Source: Cyclobacteriaceae bacterium
GTDB taxonomy: Bacteria; Bacteroidota; Bacteroidia; Cytophagales; Cyclobacteriaceae
Direction of reading: 5' to 3'
Assembly: GCA_025363495.1 (NCBI GenBank)
Contig: JANYDR010000101.1
Span: 1-17,208, forward strand
DNA length: 17,208 nt
Shown here in pieces: positions 15,173-17,208 of this stretch (position 1 is the first letter of the stretch; each line of letters starts with the position of its first letter). The notes beneath the pieces were generated by a model, which saw only the letters and a list, made by a program, of their open reading frames with translations, was not told the DNA's origin and ran no database searches. Made by a program: the position numbers and the translations under genes.

Positions 15173-15643
15173 ATGGAAGCAGCTATAAACGAGTTACAGG
15201 AAATAATTATTTCTTACAGTAAAAAAATTGCTGCCATATCCGACAGTGAATTTTCAAACAAGCCCTTGCCAAACAAATGGAGCAAGAAGGAGGTTTTAGG
15301 ACACTTGACGGATTCGGCTCACAACAATTTGCGCCGATTTGTCTGTGGACAATATGAAGCAACACCCTCGAAAATTGTTTACGATCAGGATTTCTGGGTA
15401 AAAGCAAATGATTATCAAAATCAAACTTCAGGCGACATCATCGCTCTTTGGAAGTTAATTAACATTCAAATCTGTAATGTATTGAGAACTATGCCATCAA
15501 ACAGCTATGGAAATTCAAGCGATACAGGCAAAGAAGAAGTGAGACTTCATACGCTTAAGTGGCTGGCCCACGATTACGTAAAGCATCTCAAACATCATTT
15601 GAATCAGATTATTCCAGGTTCTTTTGACGTTATTTATACATGA
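15173..15643 (+). CDS. DinB/YfiT-like putative metal-dependent enzyme
   Basis: A 156-residue four-helix protein of the DinB superfamily (DinB_2-like), which often binds a metal through three histidines and includes thiol-dependent transferases. Visible features are PLPNKWSKKEVLGHLTDSAH at about 31-50 with His44 as the first ligand, and KWLAHDYVKHLKHHLNQI near the C-terminus with His138/His142 in H-x-x-x-H spacing. Length is normal for the family. It sits between paaC and paaD, 18 bases after paaC, and overlaps paaD by an ATGA (15640-15643). Many DinB proteins conjugate bacillithiol or similar thiols to reactive electrophiles, so detoxification of the reactive epoxide intermediate is an attractive but untested idea. 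Confidence 0.82.
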   Translation: MEAAINELQEIIISYSKKIAAISDSEFSNKPLPNKWSKKEVLGHLTDSAHNNLRRFVCGQYEATPSKIVYDQDFWVKANDYQNQTSGDIIALWKLINIQICNVLRTMPSNSYGNSSDTGKEEVRLHTLKWLAHDYVKHLKHHLNQIIPGSFDVIYT

Positions 15644-16140
15644 GCATTCTTGCGGCCACCATTACTGAAGCTGAAATCTATTCCTGGCTGGAAGAAGTGA
15701 AAGATCCTGAAATACCGGTGCTCTCACTGGTGGATTTGGGTGTAATCACAAGTGTTAAGATCGTCGATGATTCTGTAAAGGTTGAAATGACGCCAACCTT
15801 TGTTGGTTGTCCGGCAATGGACTACATGAAAACTGAAGTAATCGAAGTTCTCACAGGGCATGGAATAAAAAATCCAACAGTAGAAATAAATTTTAAAAAT
15901 GCCTGGAGCTCAGACAAGATCACCGAAAAAGGAAAAGAGGCCCTTAAAAAATTTGGTTTTGCTCCTCCTCCATCTACAAGGGAAATCATTCATGACCTCG
16001 ACATTCTGGAACATGCGACCTGCCCACGATGCAATGGCAATCATACAGAAATGAAATCACCTTTCGGTCCGACGCTTTGCAGGTCATTGCATTTTTGTTT
16101 TGATTGTAAGGAGGCGTTTGAGCAGTTTAAGCCTATATAA
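15640..16140 (+). CDS. paaD: PaaD, MIP18-type maturation factor of phenylacetyl-CoA epoxidase
   Basis: A 166-residue protein, matching E. coli PaaD in length. The N-terminal MIP18/DUF59 domain (about 8-105) contains the conserved DPEIPVLSLVDLGVI block and the GCPAMDYM motif with its cysteine. The C-terminal zinc ribbon has C128-PR-C131 and C153-FD-C156, plus C147 in the GPTLC segment, as in PaaD relatives. PaaD is needed for activity of the complex, probably in Fe-S or iron insertion for the reductase PaaE, although paaE itself is not in the window. Its start overlaps the DinB-like gene stop, so it is translationally coupled. Last gene of the operon; a palindromic repeat follows. Confidence 0.95.
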   Translation: MSILAATITEAEIYSWLEEVKDPEIPVLSLVDLGVITSVKIVDDSVKVEMTPTFVGCPAMDYMKTEVIEVLTGHGIKNPTVEINFKNAWSSDKITEKGKEALKKFGFAPPPSTREIIHDLDILEHATCPRCNGNHTEMKSPFGPTLCRSLHFCFDCKEAFEQFKPI

Positions 16141-16165
16141 TTTATTAAGATTAAATTCTCGGCGG

Positions 16166-16258
16166 TTTCACGCAAAAGTCGCAAAGAAACAACCGCAAAG
16201 GTCGCAAACCTGATCTAACCTTTGCGAACTTTGCCTGTCTTTGCGGCTTTGCGTGAAA
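16166..16258. repeat. GCAAAG-rich palindromic repeat, about 93 bases
   Basis: The left arm, opening TTTCACGCAAAAGTCGCAAAG at 16166, pairs with the right arm, whose end GTCTTTGCGGCTTTGCGTGAAA closes at 16258. Each arm carries several (C)GCAAAG units, so it is also internally repetitive, and the arms continue inward with GCAAAGGTCGCAAA against TTTGCGAACTTTGC. Palindromes of this GCAAAG kind are scattered between genes in many Bacteroidota. It lies 26 bases after paaD and may act as a transcript end or mRNA stabiliser; no T-run terminator is evident. Confidence 0.8.
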
Positions 16259-16342
16259 TTTTTCCTGTAAAGTTATTAAATGCATCTCCTTTAAGCTCAC
16301 AATATTGTTTTAACTTGAAATTGCGAAGCCAGCAAAAATCTT

Positions 16343-17208
16343 ATGAAGAAATTCCTGAAATATTTAGTCTTGCTAATTGGATGTATTCTTCTGGTGGGAA
16401 TTATATATCTATCCGTCACCTTCCCTCCCATCATGTCTGGCATGGCCGCCAAAACAATGTGCTCGTGTGTGTATGCCCTGGGGCGGTCGCCAGAGAGTGT
16501 TGTTGAGAAAGAACTTTCTGTTTTTCCAGGACTTGGCAAAGCAAAAATAGAATTCATTGACTCGTCTGCTGTGACTGCCAAAATATTCTGGTCAACGAGT
16601 AAAGCAATTTATCGTCAGGGACTTGGTTGTACGTTGCTGGCTGAACGATCAGAAGAAACAGTACGAAATCAGGATTTTACAATTGCTAAACCTCCCCTGA
16701 ACCAGGATTCCATCAAATGGCCCATGGGAAATATTTTAGCCGATACCGTAATTACTGGAGTAAACTATTCTGCGATCAAAGAAGCCATTGACGAAGCTTT
16801 CGTCGATACTGATCCCAATAAGCCAAAAAATACTCTCGCCGTCATTGCGATTTATAAAGGTCAAATTGTTGGGGAAAAATATGCAGAGGGCTTCAATCAA
16901 AACTCAGTGCTAATGGGTTGGTCTATGACGAAAAGTTTAACGAATGCCTTGCTTGGAACTCTTGTAAAAGATAATAAACTAAGTATTGATCAACCTGCCC
17001 CGTTGGAAGAATGGAAAAACGATAATAGAAAAGTTATTACTATCAAAAATCTGATGCAGGGCAGCAGCGGACTTGAATGGAATGAGTCCTATTTTCTTCC
17101 TGGAGATTTTCACAACATGTTCATGTTCAGCGACGACAAAGGAGGTTATGCAGCATCCAAAAAATCGGAATTCAACCCGGACGAGGTTTTTGAATACTCC
17201 AGCGGCAC
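16343..17208 (+). CDS. Membrane-anchored serine hydrolase, class C beta-lactamase fold (3' part beyond window)
   Basis: ATG at 16343 opens a frame of 288 codons that runs off the right window edge. Residues 5-25 (LKYLVLLIGCILLVGIIYLS) form a hydrophobic N-terminal anchor or signal segment. The catalytic Ser-x-x-Lys motif of the serine beta-lactamase/penicillin-binding fold is SMTK at residues 194-197 (MGWSMTKSLTNALLG). It is followed by the typical ITIKNLMQGSSGLEWNESY, and by YSSG at 285-288 in the position of the Tyr-x-Asn-type second motif. The expected third motif (H/K-x-G) would be outside the window. Such proteins include esterases, DD-peptidases and amidases; the substrate is not predictable. 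The long spacer before the motif, from about 30 to 150, is common in Bacteroidota members. No link to the paa operon is evident. Confidence 0.9.
   Translation, partial: MKKFLKYLVLLIGCILLVGIIYLSVTFPPIMSGMAAKTMCSCVYALGRSPESVVEKELSVFPGLGKAKIEFIDSSAVTAKIFWSTSKAIYRQGLGCTLLAERSEETVRNQDFTIAKPPLNQDSIKWPMGNILADTVITGVNYSAIKEAIDEAFVDTDPNKPKNTLAVIAIYKGQIVGEKYAEGFNQNSVLMGWSMTKSLTNALLGTLVKDNKLSIDQPAPLEEWKNDNRKVITIKNLMQGSSGLEWNESYFLPGDFHNMFMFSDDKGGYAASKKSEFNPDEVFEYSSG

Noticed and set aside
16166..16258. CRISPR-like array because of repeated GCAAAG units
   Set aside because: The units are short, unevenly spaced and arranged as two opposed arms; there are no spacers and no cas genes.
16222..16506. 94-codon frame starting in the GCAAAG palindrome
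   Set aside because: It overlaps the true serine hydrolase frame from 16343 in another register; the hydrolase has the signal segment and the SxxK motif.

Overview
The window looks like a chromosomal segment of a Bacteroidota bacterium, probably order Cytophagales. The evidence is a very large gingipain/PorU2-type C25 peptidase linked to type IX secretion, a PadR regulator with a PspC/GIN-domain membrane protein, an ECF sigma factor followed by a one-TM protein and an outer-membrane barrel, weak Shine-Dalgarno sequences, TAnnTTTG-type -7 elements, and interspersed palindromes of the GCAAAG and CGCAGATT kinds. No tRNA, rRNA, CRISPR array, transposase or phage gene was seen. The genus is not determined.

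Layout. (1) Positions 1-4557, minus strand: one uninterrupted reading frame, cut by the left window edge, encoding a secreted PorU2-like C25 peptidase with a His/Cys dyad. (2) 4558-4727: a divergent promoter region with a paired TAGTACTT motif that may be a PadR operator. (3) 4728-7487: padR followed by a large envelope protein with two PspC domains, several TM segments and a C-terminal GIN domain, probably one autoregulated envelope-stress unit. (4) 7488-8098: about 600 bases without a convincing gene, holding a 30-bp-arm inverted repeat, a good-looking intrinsic terminator and possible decayed coding traces. (5) 8099-10928: a small secreted protein, then an ECF sigma / anti-sigma-like / beta-barrel cassette ending in a perfect 11-bp hairpin. 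(6) 11051-12178: a four-TM protein and a divergent TetR regulator, flanked by copies of one short repeat in opposite orientation. (7) 12475-16140: a phenylacetyl-CoA epoxidase operon, paaA-paaB-(4-TM protein)-paaC-(DinB-like protein)-paaD, tightly spaced or overlapping. (8) 16141-16342: a GCAAAG-rich palindrome. (9) 16343 to the end: the N-terminal part of a membrane-anchored serine hydrolase of the class C beta-lactamase fold.

Functionally, the best defined block is the paa operon. PaaA and PaaC form the di-iron oxygenase core that epoxidises phenylacetyl-CoA, PaaB bridges or assembles it, and PaaD is the MIP18-type maturation factor. The reductase gene paaE is not in the window. The upstream TetR protein is a natural candidate for a phenylacetyl-CoA-responsive repressor, and two TTAGC...TAA elements between the predicted -7 box and paaA are candidate operators. 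PaaB is unusual in carrying two tandem PaaB-like domains, and two uncharacterised genes are embedded in the operon. No clearly new multi-gene system stands out. The best leads are the duplicated PaaB with the embedded accessory genes, the PadR box, and the orphan intergenic block at 7575-8098.
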